Assembly: GCF_017355785.1 (NCBI RefSeq)
Contig: NZ_JAFEWE010000008.1
Span: 62,001-126,000 of the forward strand
Length of the DNA: 64,000 nt
Reading direction: 5' to 3'
Source: Desertivirga arenae
GTDB lineage: Bacteria > Bacteroidota > Bacteroidia > Sphingobacteriales > Sphingobacteriaceae
Part shown: one piece after another, positions 52,707 through 62,063 of the stretch
Layout of the letters: each line of letters starts with the position of its first letter
How positions within the stretch are numbered: the first letter of the stretch is position 1
Position numbers and translations under genes: made by a program
The notes under the pieces: model-generated
What the model was told of the DNA's origin: nothing
The model's input: only the letters and a program-made list of their open reading frames with translations
Database searches by the model: none

Positions 52707-53330
52707 CTACTCCTTCCATGAGATGTTATCTTTTATAGGCTTTGCCGGAACTCCTGCAGCAATGACTTCATTTGGAATGGTGCCCGAAACAAGAGACATT
52801 GATCCAATAACAGACCCATCTCCAATGCGGGCACCCTTTAAAATTGAAACCATGCGCCCTATCCACACGTGTTCACCAATGTAGATATTCCTATCGAGGT
52901 TAATACGTTCTCCAGCTGGATTGAAGATACTATGGCTATCAGTTGTCCTTACATCAATTTTTGTGGAGAACAAACACCTCGAACCAACTTCTACCTTAGT
53001 TCCGTTATGAACAATAAAATCTGCGCCGTTAATACGGGTATTATTGCCAATCTTAATGGCATTTCCATCACCAAATAACTCAATTGTTCCTGAAAAATAA
53101 ACTCCTTCTCCCAACTCAACCCGGTTGTTATTTCCTCTGACTTCGATAGAGGCATTTCTAATCCGGCAACCAGCACCTATAATAACCTTCGAATTACCTT
53201 TAATTTTTATGGAGGTACGCAAAATATTACCCTGAATATTAAGGGAACTATCTTTGCTCTTTCTTAATGTATTTGATATTCCCCATCTGTTTCTTATGGA
53301 GATAAATAATCTTTTTGCTTGTGTTTTCAT
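52707..53330 (-). CDS. Left-handed beta-helix acyltransferase (CatB/WbbJ-like)
   Basis: Hexapeptide repeats run through the protein: IRNASIEVRGNNNRVELGEG, GDGNAIKIGNNTRINGADFIVHNGTKVEVGSRC, then IYIGEHVWIGRMVSILKGARIGDGSVIGSMSLVSG and the C-terminal PAKPIKDNI. This is the trimeric acyltransferase fold used for O- or N-acetylation of sugars in polysaccharide synthesis. The ATG at 53330 is preferred over 53354 because MKTQAKRLF begins the conserved segment. The acceptor is unknown. Confidence 0.85.
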   Translation of the reverse strand: MKTQAKRLFISIRNRWGISNTLRKSKDSSLNIQGNILRTSIKIKGNSKVIIGAGCRIRNASIEVRGNNNRVELGEGVYFSGTIELFGDGNAIKIGNNTRINGADFIVHNGTKVEVGSRCLFSTKIDVRTTDSHSIFNPAGERINLDRNIYIGEHVWIGRMVSILKGARIGDGSVIGSMSLVSGTIPNEVIAAGVPAKPIKDNISWKE

Positions 53331-53467
53331 AGTAGGGGTAGATGTTTTATGCAACGGTTGTTAGATAAAGCACAAAATAATAAAAAATAAAGCTATTATC
53401 TTGCAAGATCCGAAAAGATCTTTCTGCAAAATTAATTTTTCAGTGTAAGCCTGATCTTTTTATGCCT

Positions 53468-54361
53468 CTACTTTTTTCGTTTTATTACCACCGCATTGGC
53501 AACTTTTCTTTCACCTGCATGATCCCAGACCTTATTATCAGAAGGGTAACTAACAATTCCATTTTCTGGGAAACCATTAATCCATAATGCAGAAGATCCA
53601 CCACCGTCCATACTAATAGCTTTCCGGCAACCCATCCATTTTAAAAATCTTCCAAGCTCCGTTAAGCTCATACCCATAGCATTTTTATCCCTGCCATCTA
53701 CAACAACAAATAAGAGTCTATTCTTCTTATCCAGGGCGAGGGCAGAGCGGGGATGACAATAGGTATTGTGAGATACTGTGTCTAATTGCTGCACTTTCCG
53801 GTCTAGAAGCACAACAGGTCCTGAAACCAATACATCTTCTCCTTCTAAATGCTTCTCCCAGTCGTTTGTTCCGTCCCATTTAGCAATATCGAGCTGTTTG
53901 TCTTTTATTATAATAGCGCCCTTACGGTGCGGTGGGCGAAGGCCATCTTTTGAGCGTTTATTCGTATCAATTACTTCCCCGTTTGACCGCAGAAAATCCA
54001 CAGATCCGCCTCGTTTTACATCAAAAAAGCCAGCGTTTATTGCAGCTATTGCTTTATGCTCGTTTCCAAATTCACTCACCTTTTTAAGCAGGGTATCTTC
54101 GTAAACTAGATCCACCGCATATTTTCTCATGTTTCTCACTTCAAGTATACTTATATACTGATTAGAATGAAATAAGGAGCTGTCTTTAAACCAATACTGT
54201 TTCAGGTTTATCTTGGGGGCAACCCTTTTGGTAAGCCATTTCGCTTTAACAACCCTTAAAGAATCGGTTTGGGAATAAGACTTATAGCCCAGGCCTAATG
54301 TGAATAAGCTGATTAATAGAGGAATGCGAACGCTGAAGTAGAATGAGTTAAGGTAGGACAT
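53468..54361 (-). CDS. Phosphodiester glycosidase (NAGPA)-domain protein
   Basis: The product begins with a membrane-anchor or signal segment (IRIPLLISLFTLGLGYKSYSQ) and contains the NAGPA-domain signatures INAGFFDVKRGGSVDFLRSNGEV, PRSALALDKKNRLLFVVVDGR and CRKAISMDGGGSSALW. This domain occurs in the mammalian uncovering enzyme and in bacterial cell-surface or exopolysaccharide enzymes. It is expected to act outside the cytoplasm on a phosphodiester- or GlcNAc-containing glycan. A perfect -7 box lies 5 nt before the ATG. Confidence 0.88.
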   Translation of the reverse strand: MSYLNSFYFSVRIPLLISLFTLGLGYKSYSQTDSLRVVKAKWLTKRVAPKINLKQYWFKDSSLFHSNQYISILEVRNMRKYAVDLVYEDTLLKKVSEFGNEHKAIAAINAGFFDVKRGGSVDFLRSNGEVIDTNKRSKDGLRPPHRKGAIIIKDKQLDIAKWDGTNDWEKHLEGEDVLVSGPVVLLDRKVQQLDTVSHNTYCHPRSALALDKKNRLLFVVVDGRDKNAMGMSLTELGRFLKWMGCRKAISMDGGGSSALWINGFPENGIVSYPSDNKVWDHAGERKVANAVVIKRKK

Positions 54362-54366
54362 GGTTT

Positions 54367-54374
54367 CAAATATA
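54367..54374 (-). promoter_or_regulatory. -7 box TATATTTG, nearly leaderless NAGPA gene
   Basis: On the minus strand TATATTTG matches TAnnTTTG exactly, 5 nt upstream of the ATG at 54361. No -33 TTG is found at 18-21 nt. Confidence 0.5.
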
Positions 54375-54765
54375 GAATTATCAGGTTAAGATAACGCTCT
54401 TGTACTATTAAAAAATTGTAGCTTCGGTCTTGAAATTACAGAAACTCAGTCAGGATTTAATGCACTACATTACCTTTCAGTAACCAGTAATTTCATAGAA
54501 ATAACTTCTTGAACGGACAGGAGGTTGGAAAAAAGAAGTCTCCCTTTTGGATAATCTCAATCTGGTTCCTATTTTTATCACTCAGAGCGTTAATGTTGTC
54601 CTATTTGTACTACCAGGATACATTGTCTCTTATTTAAATTTAACTAACCTGTTACTACACTGGGAAACATTTATCCGACTGATTTTACCAGGATCGGAAC
54701 ATAACACATAGAAGATAAAATGTTATCAAATAGTTTTCAATTTGTAGAGCTCTAAATTATTCAAT
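54375..54765. other. Intergenic stretch before the sugar operon
   Basis: One frame (54547-54711, TTG start) is open for 54 codons and mildly hydrophobic but has no ATG and no recognisable homology, so I regard it as chance or decayed. No other element is visible. Confidence 0.4.
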
Positions 54766-55917
54766 ATGAAACTAAGACTTGGAATGATTGGTGGAGGGCA
54801 AGGTGCTTTTATAGGTGCTGTCCATCGCATTGCATCCCGAATAGACGATGAATATGAATTAGTATGTGGTGCCTTTAGCAGCGATGCAAAAAGGGCACAG
54901 CTAAGTGGAGAAACTTTAGGCTTGGAAAAGGATCGTATTTATTCTTCTTATCAAGAGATGATTAACCAAGAAAAACTTCTTTCTCCGGCAAAGCGAGTTC
55001 AGGTAATTAGTATTGTAACTCCAAATAATGTTCATTTTGAGCCTGCGAAACTTGCCCTTGAGAATGGTTTTCATGTAATTCTAGATAAGCCCATGACCTT
55101 AACCCTTGAGGAAGCCAGGCAATTAGAAGCTATTTCTAATACTGCCGGCACTAAGCTTTGTCTTACCCATACCTATACAGGTTACCCCATGATAAAGCAA
55201 GCAAAGGAGTTGATCTCAGCCGGACATATTGGAAAAGTACGTAAAGTATACGTTCAATACCTTCAAGGATGGTTGAGCACTTATCTGGAGGGAAGTGATC
55301 ATAAGCAAGCTTCCTGGCGTACAGATCCGGCCAAAAGCGGAATTGCTGGAGCAATGGGTGATATTGGCACCCATGCATTTAATCTTATAGAATATGTATC
55401 GGGATTAGAAGTTACTCATGTTTGCGCTGATATTAATACTATAGTACAGGGGAGACAACTGGACGATGATGGAGCTGTACTTCTTCGCCTGACAAGCGGT
55501 GCAAGCGGAGTCCTGGTTTCGACGCAGGTGGCAACAGGTGCTGAAAATAATATACAAATGAGTGTTTATGGCGAAAAGGGAGGTGTTGAATGGCAGCAGG
55601 ATGATGCTAATTCTCTATTAGTACGACTAGTGGATAAACCAACAGAAATATGGCGAACAGGTGGCTCCTATACTGGAAGCCTTGCTAACCATAACACCAG
55701 AACTCCAGCCGGGCACCCTGAAGGCTATCTAGAGGCTTTCGCTAATCTTTACCGAAATTTCGCTTTGACGTTAAAGACGGATCTGGGAGAAATCGAAGCC
55801 CCACCGGAAGCCGCAGATTACCCGGGGATAAGGGAGGGGTTGAGAGGTATGGCTTTTATTGAAACCGTTATTGCCTCCGGAAAATCTGATCAGAAATGGA
55901 CACCACTTATTTTATAA
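54766..55917 (+). CDS. Gfo/Idh/MocA-family oxidoreductase
   Basis: The 383-aa enzyme has an N-terminal NAD(P)-binding Rossmann motif [12 protein letters not shown], the conserved substrate-side E-K/D-K-P-M-T pattern as [15 protein letters not shown] (residues 105-119), and a C-terminal beta-sheet with [17 protein letters not shown]. The family oxidises sugar or inositol hydroxyls. It is first of three genes, with the isomerase ATG 4 nt after its stop, so the three enzymes most likely handle 3-keto sugars or inositol-like intermediates. The exact substrate is not visible. Confidence 0.9.
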   Translation: MKLRLGMIGGGQGAFIGAVHRIASRIDDEYELVCGAFSSDAKRAQLSGETLGLEKDRIYSSYQEMINQEKLLSPAKRVQVISIVTPNNVHFEPAKLALENGFHVILDKPMTLTLEEARQLEAISNTAGTKLCLTHTYTGYPMIKQAKELISAGHIGKVRKVYVQYLQGWLSTYLEGSDHKQASWRTDPAKSGIAGAMGDIGTHAFNLIEYVSGLEVTHVCADINTIVQGRQLDDDGAVLLRLTSGASGVLVSTQVATGAENNIQMSVYGEKGGVEWQQDDANSLLVRLVDKPTEIWRTGGSYTGSLANHNTRTPAGHPEGYLEAFANLYRNFALTLKTDLGEIEAPPEAADYPGIREGLRGMAFIETVIASGKSDQKWTPLIL

Positions 55918-55921
55918 ATCT

Positions 55922-56974
55922 ATGTTAACAATTAAAGGACCTGCTATATTTATAGCACAATTTATTGGTGATAAGCCTCCTTTTAACAATCTGCAAAATA
56001 TTGCCCAGTGGGCTGCTTCGTTGGGTTTCAAAGCACTTCAAATTCCTACCAGCGACCCTCGCTTTATTGATTTGCAACTAGCAGCTGAAAGTAAAACTTA
56101 TGCTGACGAAATTAATGGCGTTGTAAAGGAGTTGGGACTGGAAATTTCTGAGCTCTCTACCCATACCCAAGGTCAGTTAGTGGCAGTTAATCCCGTATAT
56201 AACGACTTGTTTAATGGATTCGCACCTTCTAAGTTTCACAATGATTTTAAAGGACGACAGGAATGGGCTGTTCAACAAGTTAAATATGCGGCAAAAGCTT
56301 CTCAAAATCTCGGTTTAAAAGCTAGTGTTACCTTTAGCGGAGCTTTAGCCTGGCCTTTTATTTATCCCTGGCCGCAAAGGCCGGCAGGATTAATTCAGGA
56401 AGCATTCCAGGAACTCGGTAAGCGTTGGCATCCTATTCTGGATTATTACGATGAATGTGGAATTGACCTTTGTTATGAGATACATCCGGGGGAAGATTTG
56501 CACGATGGTGTTACTTATGAGATGTTCTTGGAAAGGGTGGGGCAGCACCAACGTGCTAATCTCTTGTATGATCCCTCTCATTTTGTTTTGCAATGCCTAA
56601 ATTATCTCGATTTTATCGATATCTATCACGAGCGAATAAAAATGATGCATGTGAAGGATGCGGAGTTTAATCCAAGCGGTCGGCAGGGCGTATATGGTGG
56701 CTATCAAAACTGGGAAGATCGCGCAGGTCGTTTCCGATCCCCTGGAGATGGGCAAGTTGATTTCGCAGCTATCTTTAGTAAAATGGCTCAGTATAACTTC
56801 CCAGGATGGGCCGTTCTGGAATGGGAATGTGCTCTTAAGCATCCGGAAGATGGAGCAAGGGAAGGAGCTACCTTTATCAAGGATCATATTATCAGAGTTA
56901 CAGATTATGCCTTTGATAGTTTTGCCTCCTCCGGCACCAGCTCGATCAATAAAAAGATTTTAGGAATTGAGTGA
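55922..56974 (+). CDS. Sugar phosphate isomerase/epimerase (xylose isomerase-like TIM barrel), first
   Basis: The 350-aa protein is of the AP-endonuclease-2/xylose-isomerase-like fold: QIPTSDPRFIDLQLAA, the metal ligand Glu in CYEIHPGEDLHDG, Asp in LLYDPSHFVLQ, His-Val-Lys-Asp-Ala (MMHVKDAEF), and a C-terminal EWECALKHPEDG. It has no signal peptide. It is translated directly after the oxidoreductase (ATG 4 nt downstream) and precedes a second related but exported isomerase, so the pair may work on the cytosolic and periplasmic sides of one pathway. Confidence 0.88.
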   Translation: MLTIKGPAIFIAQFIGDKPPFNNLQNIAQWAASLGFKALQIPTSDPRFIDLQLAAESKTYADEINGVVKELGLEISELSTHTQGQLVAVNPVYNDLFNGFAPSKFHNDFKGRQEWAVQQVKYAAKASQNLGLKASVTFSGALAWPFIYPWPQRPAGLIQEAFQELGKRWHPILDYYDECGIDLCYEIHPGEDLHDGVTYEMFLERVGQHQRANLLYDPSHFVLQCLNYLDFIDIYHERIKMMHVKDAEFNPSGRQGVYGGYQNWEDRAGRFRSPGDGQVDFAAIFSKMAQYNFPGWAVLEWECALKHPEDGAREGATFIKDHIIRVTDYAFDSFASSGTSSINKKILGIE

Positions 56975-57009
56975 AGATGTAAATTACTTTATTAAACACC
57001 ACATAAACT

Positions 57010-57888
57010 ATGATAAATAGAAGAACATTTATTTCCGGAGCTATTGCAGCTGGCCTTGGTCTGGCGCTTAGTCCGGCTTTAATAGCATCTACCAAAAAAA
57101 GTAAAGCAGCAGGATTGCAGTTATATACCTTAAGAGATTTATTGAAGGGTGACGTAAGGGAGGTGATTTCACAGGTAGCGAAGGCTGGATTCAAAGAAGT
57201 TGAAGTATTTGGCTATAATAAACAGAATGGTTTCTGGGGACTTCAGCCTCAGGAGCTGAAAGGCTTGCTTAAGCAACATAGACTTAGTTCGCCCAGCGGG
57301 CATTATGATCTGGGGCGTTATATAAAAAGCGGAAAGATTGAAGATTTGGATGAAACTATTTCAGTGGCTAAATTAATGGGACATCGGTACATTACCATCC
57401 CTTATCTTGCTGAAGATCTTCGAAAGACTGCTGAGAATGTAAAAGATCTGGTTTCCAATATTAATAATGCGGCTATTTATATCCGCGACAAAGGACTAAA
57501 GCTGGCTTATCACAACCATGATTTCGAATTCAATACAATTGGAGGTAAACTCCTTTATCAATCGCTATTAGAAGGGACAAAACCAGGACTAGTGGACTTC
57601 GAGATGGATCTTTATTGGGTGATCCGTGCTGGACAGGATCCGCTGAAGTGGTTCAGACAATATCCTGGAAGATTTAAAATGGTACACGTAAAAGATATGA
57701 GTAAAGACAATCCAAAACTCAATACCGAAGTTGGGTCAGGAAGTATAGATTTTAAACACATATTCACTGAAGCGAGGTTAGCGGGAATTGATCATTATAT
57801 TCTGGAACAAGAAAACTTTGACATAGATGCTTATGAAAGTATAAAGCGAAGTTGCCAGTATTTTTTAAGTAACCTGGCAACTATTTGA
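57010..57888 (+). CDS. Exported sugar phosphate isomerase/epimerase-like protein, second
   Basis: The N-terminus MINRRTFISGAIAAGLGLALS carries a twin-arginine signal (R-R-T-F-I), so the protein is predicted to be exported folded by Tat. The mature barrel has LQLYTLRDLLKGDVREVISQVAKAGFKEVEVFG, YHNHDFEF, EMDLYWVIRAGQDP, MVHVKDMS and EQENFD, the expected metal and substrate positions of this family. The 35-nt gap after the first isomerase supports one operon. A role in extracytoplasmic keto-sugar or inositol conversion is inferred. Confidence 0.87.
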   Translation: MINRRTFISGAIAAGLGLALSPALIASTKKSKAAGLQLYTLRDLLKGDVREVISQVAKAGFKEVEVFGYNKQNGFWGLQPQELKGLLKQHRLSSPSGHYDLGRYIKSGKIEDLDETISVAKLMGHRYITIPYLAEDLRKTAENVKDLVSNINNAAIYIRDKGLKLAYHNHDFEFNTIGGKLLYQSLLEGTKPGLVDFEMDLYWVIRAGQDPLKWFRQYPGRFKMVHVKDMSKDNPKLNTEVGSGSIDFKHIFTEARLAGIDHYILEQENFDIDAYESIKRSCQYFLSNLATI

Positions 57889-58165
57889 GGAGATTGTCAA
57901 TGATATTCCAGACCGGTCAGGAAAAATAACTGGTTGATCTAACCTTGTTATCCTGAGCGCCTTTTGCACCGTTGGAAACCAAACTATTGCTACTTGCATA
58001 AGCTCAATTGCATTTGTTTTGGTATCGGAATGGTAGATGAGTTCAGCAAATATGGGTAACAAATTAAGCATGCTGCAAAGACGATTACGGGGAAGTTTCT
58101 ATTCAGAAGGATTTTAGAGGCTTTACCAATCAAGGTCGGTTTTTTAGCCCATCACGGGAGTTTTA
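57889..58165. other. Gene-free stretch before the SGNH gene
   Basis: No credible frame or repeat is seen. Only weak hairpins occur, none with a T tract strong enough to call a terminator for the isomerase operon. Confidence 0.4.
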
Positions 58166-58192
58166 TTGCGAGTATTAAAATAGATATGTTTG
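58166..58192 (+). promoter_or_regulatory. Possible promoter TTG-N16-TATGTTTG
   Basis: TTG (58166-58168) and a perfect -7 box TATGTTTG (58185-58192) are 16 nt apart, somewhat short for the phylum. The predicted leader to the ATG at 58255 is about 57 nt. Confidence 0.4.
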
Positions 58193-58254
58193 TAATCTCA
58201 AGGATCAAAAAGCATTATCGTTGAGATCCTCTTTGAATACAAGTACTTGGTGTA

Positions 58255-59037
58255 ATGAATATTAAAACCCTCTTTTTAGTAATACAAGTCTTTATCATTT
58301 TTAATAGTAGTCTGGCGCAAAACAATAAGCTTGATGGTAGAAACTTAAATATAGTTTTCATCGGCAATAGCATCACTTACGGCGGCGGATTAAAAGATCC
58401 TTCTAAGGAAGCTCCGCCTGTCCGGGCAGTGGAGTGGTTACGTAATAAGAGAAATGTTGGTGATGTCAGCTTTAAAAATATGGGGTTCAGCGGCCATACC
58501 ACTGTAGATTTTCTTCCGGGAGGGCCTTATGATTTTAAAAAAGTGGTTACGGCTGCTTCTAGTTTCAAAGATAAGGACGCACAGCTGGTTTTCTCGATGA
58601 TACTTGGTACCAATGATAGTGCAGTGCAAGGACCTAAAGGTGCGCCCGTATCTCCTAAAAATTACGAGGAAAATTTGCACGCTATTGCTGATCAGTTGCT
58701 CAAAGAATTTCCTGGTTGTAAGCTTATTTTTCAGCAGCCCATATGGTATAGCCCCAATACCCATAATCGTTCACTATATGGAGCAGAAGGACTTGCACGG
58801 CTACAAAGTTATTTTCCGATTATCAGGGAGGTGGTTAAAAGTTATCATACCGCCCATCCGGGTCAAGTGTTTATGGGAGACGGGAAAGCATTTAAATTTT
58901 TTAAGAAAAATGCAGAAATCTACTTTCAACACGAGCAAGGTGTTGATGGTGTATTTCTTCTGCATCCTAATAAGCAAGGTGCTGTTAAATTAGGCGAGTT
59001 CTGGGCTAAAGCAATTTATAAAAGGCTTCTGAAATAA
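58255..59037 (+). CDS. Secreted SGNH/GDSL hydrolase, 260 aa
   Basis: After a signal peptide (MNIKTLFLVIQVFIIFNSSLAQ) the protein has SGNH blocks G-N-S-I-T-Y (Ser), GFSGHT (Gly), GTNDS (Asn) and the late D-G-V-F-L-L-H-P-N. In that last block the Asp is farther from the His than the classical D-x-x-H, so it may be atypical. It is likely an acetylesterase of a sugar polymer and may support the polysaccharide enzymes elsewhere in the window. It converges with the response-regulator gene. Confidence 0.83.
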   Translation: MNIKTLFLVIQVFIIFNSSLAQNNKLDGRNLNIVFIGNSITYGGGLKDPSKEAPPVRAVEWLRNKRNVGDVSFKNMGFSGHTTVDFLPGGPYDFKKVVTAASSFKDKDAQLVFSMILGTNDSAVQGPKGAPVSPKNYEENLHAIADQLLKEFPGCKLIFQQPIWYSPNTHNRSLYGAEGLARLQSYFPIIREVVKSYHTAHPGQVFMGDGKAFKFFKKNAEIYFQHEQGVDGVFLLHPNKQGAVKLGEFWAKAIYKRLLK

Positions 59038-59040
59038 ATA

Positions 59041-59433
59041 CTATTCATCAGCCTTCCACATAGGAATTACTTTCGCAGAAAGAAAATCATCGATAGTTTC
59101 AATTAGCGTAACAATATCAAAAGGCTTATGGATAATGGCGTCTGCACCGTAATTAGGAATGGCGTCTTTAAGACTGGCTAAACCTGATACCATAACAATC
59201 GGAATATTCCGGGCACTGCTCTCGGCTTTCAAATTTTTACAAATATCTAATCCATTATAGTTCCCGATCCGAATATCCAACAAAATCAAAGCAGGATCAA
59301 AACTATTGATAGTTCCCAGAAGGTTATCAGGTGAAATCAAAGTTTTAACTTCATAACCTTCCTCGGTTAAAATCATAGAATAGATATCTAAAATATCAGG
59401 ATCATCGTCTAATGCGAGAATTCGCTTACCCAT
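59041..59433 (-). CDS. Single-domain response regulator
   Basis: The 130-aa product is a receiver domain without an output domain: acidic pocket D9-D10-D11, phosphoacceptor Asp53 in ILLDIRIG, Ser83 at the T/S switch, Lys103 in HKPFD. I start at ATG 59433; the TTG 3 nt upstream is unlikely. Such CheY-like proteins act in phosphorelays or motility-like control. No kinase is adjacent, but the histidine kinase at 49 kb is an orphan candidate partner. A perfect -7 box (TATATTTG on the minus strand, 59460-59467) precedes it. Confidence 0.88.
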   Translation of the reverse strand: MGKRILALDDDPDILDIYSMILTEEGYEVKTLISPDNLLGTINSFDPALILLDIRIGNYNGLDICKNLKAESSARNIPIVMVSGLASLKDAIPNYGADAIIHKPFDIVTLIETIDDFLSAKVIPMWKADE

Positions 59434-59459
59434 CAAGAATGCAAATAATATTTATGTTA

Positions 59460-59467
59460 CAAATATA
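59460..59467 (-). promoter_or_regulatory. -7 box TATATTTG for the response regulator
   Basis: On the minus strand this is an exact TAnnTTTG match, about 26 nt before the ATG at 59433. No -33 TTG is visible. Confidence 0.4.
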
Positions 59468-59610
59468 AACTTTGGGGGCCTTCACTTCACACCCTTTTTT
59501 CGATACTACAGTCTTTTTTTGAAAAACTACGAAGGCCGGTCTCTTTATCAGGTGACTAAATGACCCTCATTCTGTCAAGCCGAGTATTGGATCTAGGCAC
59601 AATTGCGTTA

Positions 59611-60651
59611 CTATTTATAAAGCTTTGCCGCCGCATTAAGCATTGGGAATTGGCGTTGATGCCAGTATGGATACGGCGGTGTCACCTCACTAACCTGGTC
59701 AAGCCTTTTTATTTGCTCAGCGGAAAGGTTCCAACCAACGGCCTCCAAATTTTGTTTCAGTTGTTCCTCATTCCGGGCACCAATTATAACGTTAGAAACT
59801 GTTGGTCTTTGAAGAACCCAGTTAAGTGCAACCTGTGTAACACTCTTACCCGTTTCTTCCGCAACTTGAGCTAGTGTATCAACGATATCATAGAGCCGAA
59901 GTTCATCAGCTTCTGTGTTGACTACCGGACTGCCGCCTTGGGCTACCCGGCTATTCTCTGGGATGGGTACATTTCTGCGGTACTTTCCGGTTAATTTACC
60001 AGCAGCTAAAGGACTCCAGACAATAGTTCCGACTTCCTCTTCGATCCCTAAGGGCATTAATTCCCACTCAAAGTCCCTATTCAGCAGTGAATAATAAACT
60101 TGATGAGCGATGTACCTGGACCAGCCATACCTTTCGGAGACCGACAAGGATTTCATCAAATGCCAGCCTGAGAAGTTCGAACAGGCGATATACCGTACCT
60201 TTCCGCTTTCTACCAAATGTTCCAGCGCTTTTAATGTTTCTTCGATAGGGGTATTGGCATCAAAGCCATGCATATGATAAATATCAATATAGTCTGTATT
60301 CAGTCTTTTCAAACTTTCCTCGCAGGCTTTTATCAAATGCAGTCTGGAAGACCCAAAATCATTTGCAGTCTCACCCATTGGAAATGTAGCTTTTGTTGAT
60401 ATTAGAATTTGACTTCTTTTCCCTGTGCAGGCCTTTCCGAGGATTTCTTCAGCCATTCCACTGGAATACACATTGGCAGTATCAAAGAGATTGACACCAG
60501 AATCAAGGCAAAGCCCGACCATTCTCGTTGCTTCCGCTACCTGAGTACTTCCCCAGGCTTTGAAGAAATCGTTTCCTCCACCAAACGTGGCAGTTCCGAA
60601 GCTTAGAACAGGAACTCTTAGTCCTGATTTTCCTAATTGTCTGTATTCCAT
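59611..60651 (-). CDS. Aldo/keto reductase
   Basis: The 346-aa product is an aldo-keto reductase of the YghZ/voltage-gated-channel-beta-like type: opening MEYRQLGKSGLRVPVLSFGTATFGG, catalytic Asp and Tyr in NLFDTANVYSSG, Lys in ILISTKATF, His in IDIYHMHGFD, and the NADPH-binding end segment NVIIGARNEEQLKQN. Such enzymes reduce aldehydes and ketones of sugars or reactive carbonyls. No operon partner is adjacent. Confidence 0.92.
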   Translation of the reverse strand: MEYRQLGKSGLRVPVLSFGTATFGGGNDFFKAWGSTQVAEATRMVGLCLDSGVNLFDTANVYSSGMAEEILGKACTGKRSQILISTKATFPMGETANDFGSSRLHLIKACEESLKRLNTDYIDIYHMHGFDANTPIEETLKALEHLVESGKVRYIACSNFSGWHLMKSLSVSERYGWSRYIAHQVYYSLLNRDFEWELMPLGIEEEVGTIVWSPLAAGKLTGKYRRNVPIPENSRVAQGGSPVVNTEADELRLYDIVDTLAQVAEETGKSVTQVALNWVLQRPTVSNVIIGARNEEQLKQNLEAVGWNLSAEQIKRLDQVSEVTPPYPYWHQRQFPMLNAAAKLYK

Positions 60652-60961
60652 AAAGTCGAATATGGGTCTATGAAAAAGGTTGAATGAAATAGTAAAATCA
60701 ATAAGAACTTTAATACTAACAATGTTTTAATTGATTGTACTTCGGCGGATCATTTACCATTTGTGCTCTTCCACACCCTTGCAAGACATATAATACCGCT
60801 TCTAATGCCCTCAATGTTTAAAATCGCCCTGACGTTTACTCAGTATTTCAGTAGGTATGAAGGATTTAAAAGTGACATAGTCACCTCACATTCCTATTAT
60901 AAATAAGTTTTTTTCTTTATATTCAACCACTAATTAATTGATAGCCTAAGTATTACAAAAC
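60652..60961. other. Divergent intergenic region
   Basis: This 310-nt stretch separates the aldo/keto reductase from the lipoprotein gene on the opposite strand and should hold both promoters, but I see no full TTG/TAnnTTTG pair. No repeat or structured RNA is evident. Confidence 0.4.
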
Positions 60962-61696
60962 ATGACATTTTCAACCTTAAAACAATCACTAACTGCGTTA
61001 GCCTTAGTAGCACTAACCGTTTCCTGCTCAAAAGAAGACAAAGTCGATGCTACTGTATCGGGTGGAAAGGGAAAAGTCTCCTATTTTGCTAAGGCATCAG
61101 GGACAGCTCCTGGTGGATCCGTTATTAAAACCTCAGAAACGCCCCCGGCATCTTCTTATGTTAAATGGTCATCTGCATCTATATTTATAGAGAAGATATC
61201 CTTCGTTGGCAAAAACAATAATACGCTCGATACAACCATACTAGTCGGAAAAAACCTGAACATTCTTAATGCAGATGTTCTTACCGGCATATTTAATTTA
61301 CCCGCTGGTTCGTATAAGGATGTGAAGGTGAAGTTGTTTTTGAAGAAGGCTAATTACCCCGAACTGGCATTCAATTTAAAGGGAACTTTTGAAAATAAAA
61401 TAGGAGGGACTGATAGTATAATGGTTGCCAGCTCTCTGCCCTTCGAAGCAAACTTGTCTGTTAACGATTTTACAATTAGCGCATCCGACAGTTACAAGGT
61501 TGTTTTCAATTTCAACCTGGATAAAGTATTAGCAGGAATATCATCATCTCAACTTCAGGCAGGGGCAGGAAGTAATGTTGTTGGGGGCAAAAGGACTTAT
61601 TATATCTGGAAGGGTGGCAGTCGGGATGAGCCTTTCTATAACGAGGTTACTGCTAATTGGCAAACAGTTGCAAGTGCTGTAATTTCTAAAGAGTAA
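60962..61696 (+). CDS. Lipoprotein, tentatively DUF4382-like
   Basis: A lipobox LVALTVSC followed by SKEDKVDAT follows a standard signal peptide. The mature domain, about 215 residues, has a beta-sandwich look with the segments VKWSSASIFIEKISF, FNLPAGSYKDVKVKLFL, and DSYKVVFNFNLDKVLAG. The LPAGxYxxVKVxL pattern is that of DUF4382-type surface proteins, which is a tentative match. It may act in surface adhesion or sensing. The C-terminus contains a Trp-rich strand (YYIWKGGSRDEPFYN). Confidence 0.68.
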   Translation: MTFSTLKQSLTALALVALTVSCSKEDKVDATVSGGKGKVSYFAKASGTAPGGSVIKTSETPPASSYVKWSSASIFIEKISFVGKNNNTLDTTILVGKNLNILNADVLTGIFNLPAGSYKDVKVKLFLKKANYPELAFNLKGTFENKIGGTDSIMVASSLPFEANLSVNDFTISASDSYKVVFNFNLDKVLAGISSSQLQAGAGSNVVGGKRTYYIWKGGSRDEPFYNEVTANWQTVASAVISKE

Positions 61697-62063
61697 TTAG
61701 TGTTTTGAGAATGAGTGTTTGTAGAGATACTCAAGATATCGACACCAATTCTAATTCAGGAATAAAAAAATTTTTCAGCTAAACAATATGCAGCAATTTC
61801 CTCCGTTATTGTTTCATAATTGGTTAGTTGGCTTGCGTCCCCATGATGCGGCCATTCTTTTTTTATAAGCCATTCTGTTTGTTTTTCCAAGGAACAAGTT
61901 AAGCGCTAAATCAACAATTACCATATTCCAGGCGTTATTAGCTAGCAGGTTTTTGCAGGGTATATTTAAATGTATTAGGTTATCTATTAAATATCTTGGC
62001 ATAAGCAGGTGTTATTCAAACTCTTTTACAAACTAATTCGTTTTTTATAATAAACCTGATATT
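61697..62063. other. Gene-poor stretch before the DUF1338 gene
   Basis: The only candidate is a minus-strand frame of 62 codons (61814-62002, ATG start, ending in KPTNQL) with no motif or promoter, which I cannot support as a gene. No terminator for the lipoprotein gene is clear. Confidence 0.35.

Noticed and set aside
54547-54711. 54-codon hydrophobic frame before the sugar operon
   Set aside because: It has no ATG, no promoter and no motif, and the upstream part reads through a stop; I treat it as chance.
61814-62002. 62-codon minus-strand frame with ATG start
   Set aside because: No promoter, motif or neighbour supports it, and its composition is mixed; it is kept only as a possibility in the intergenic note.
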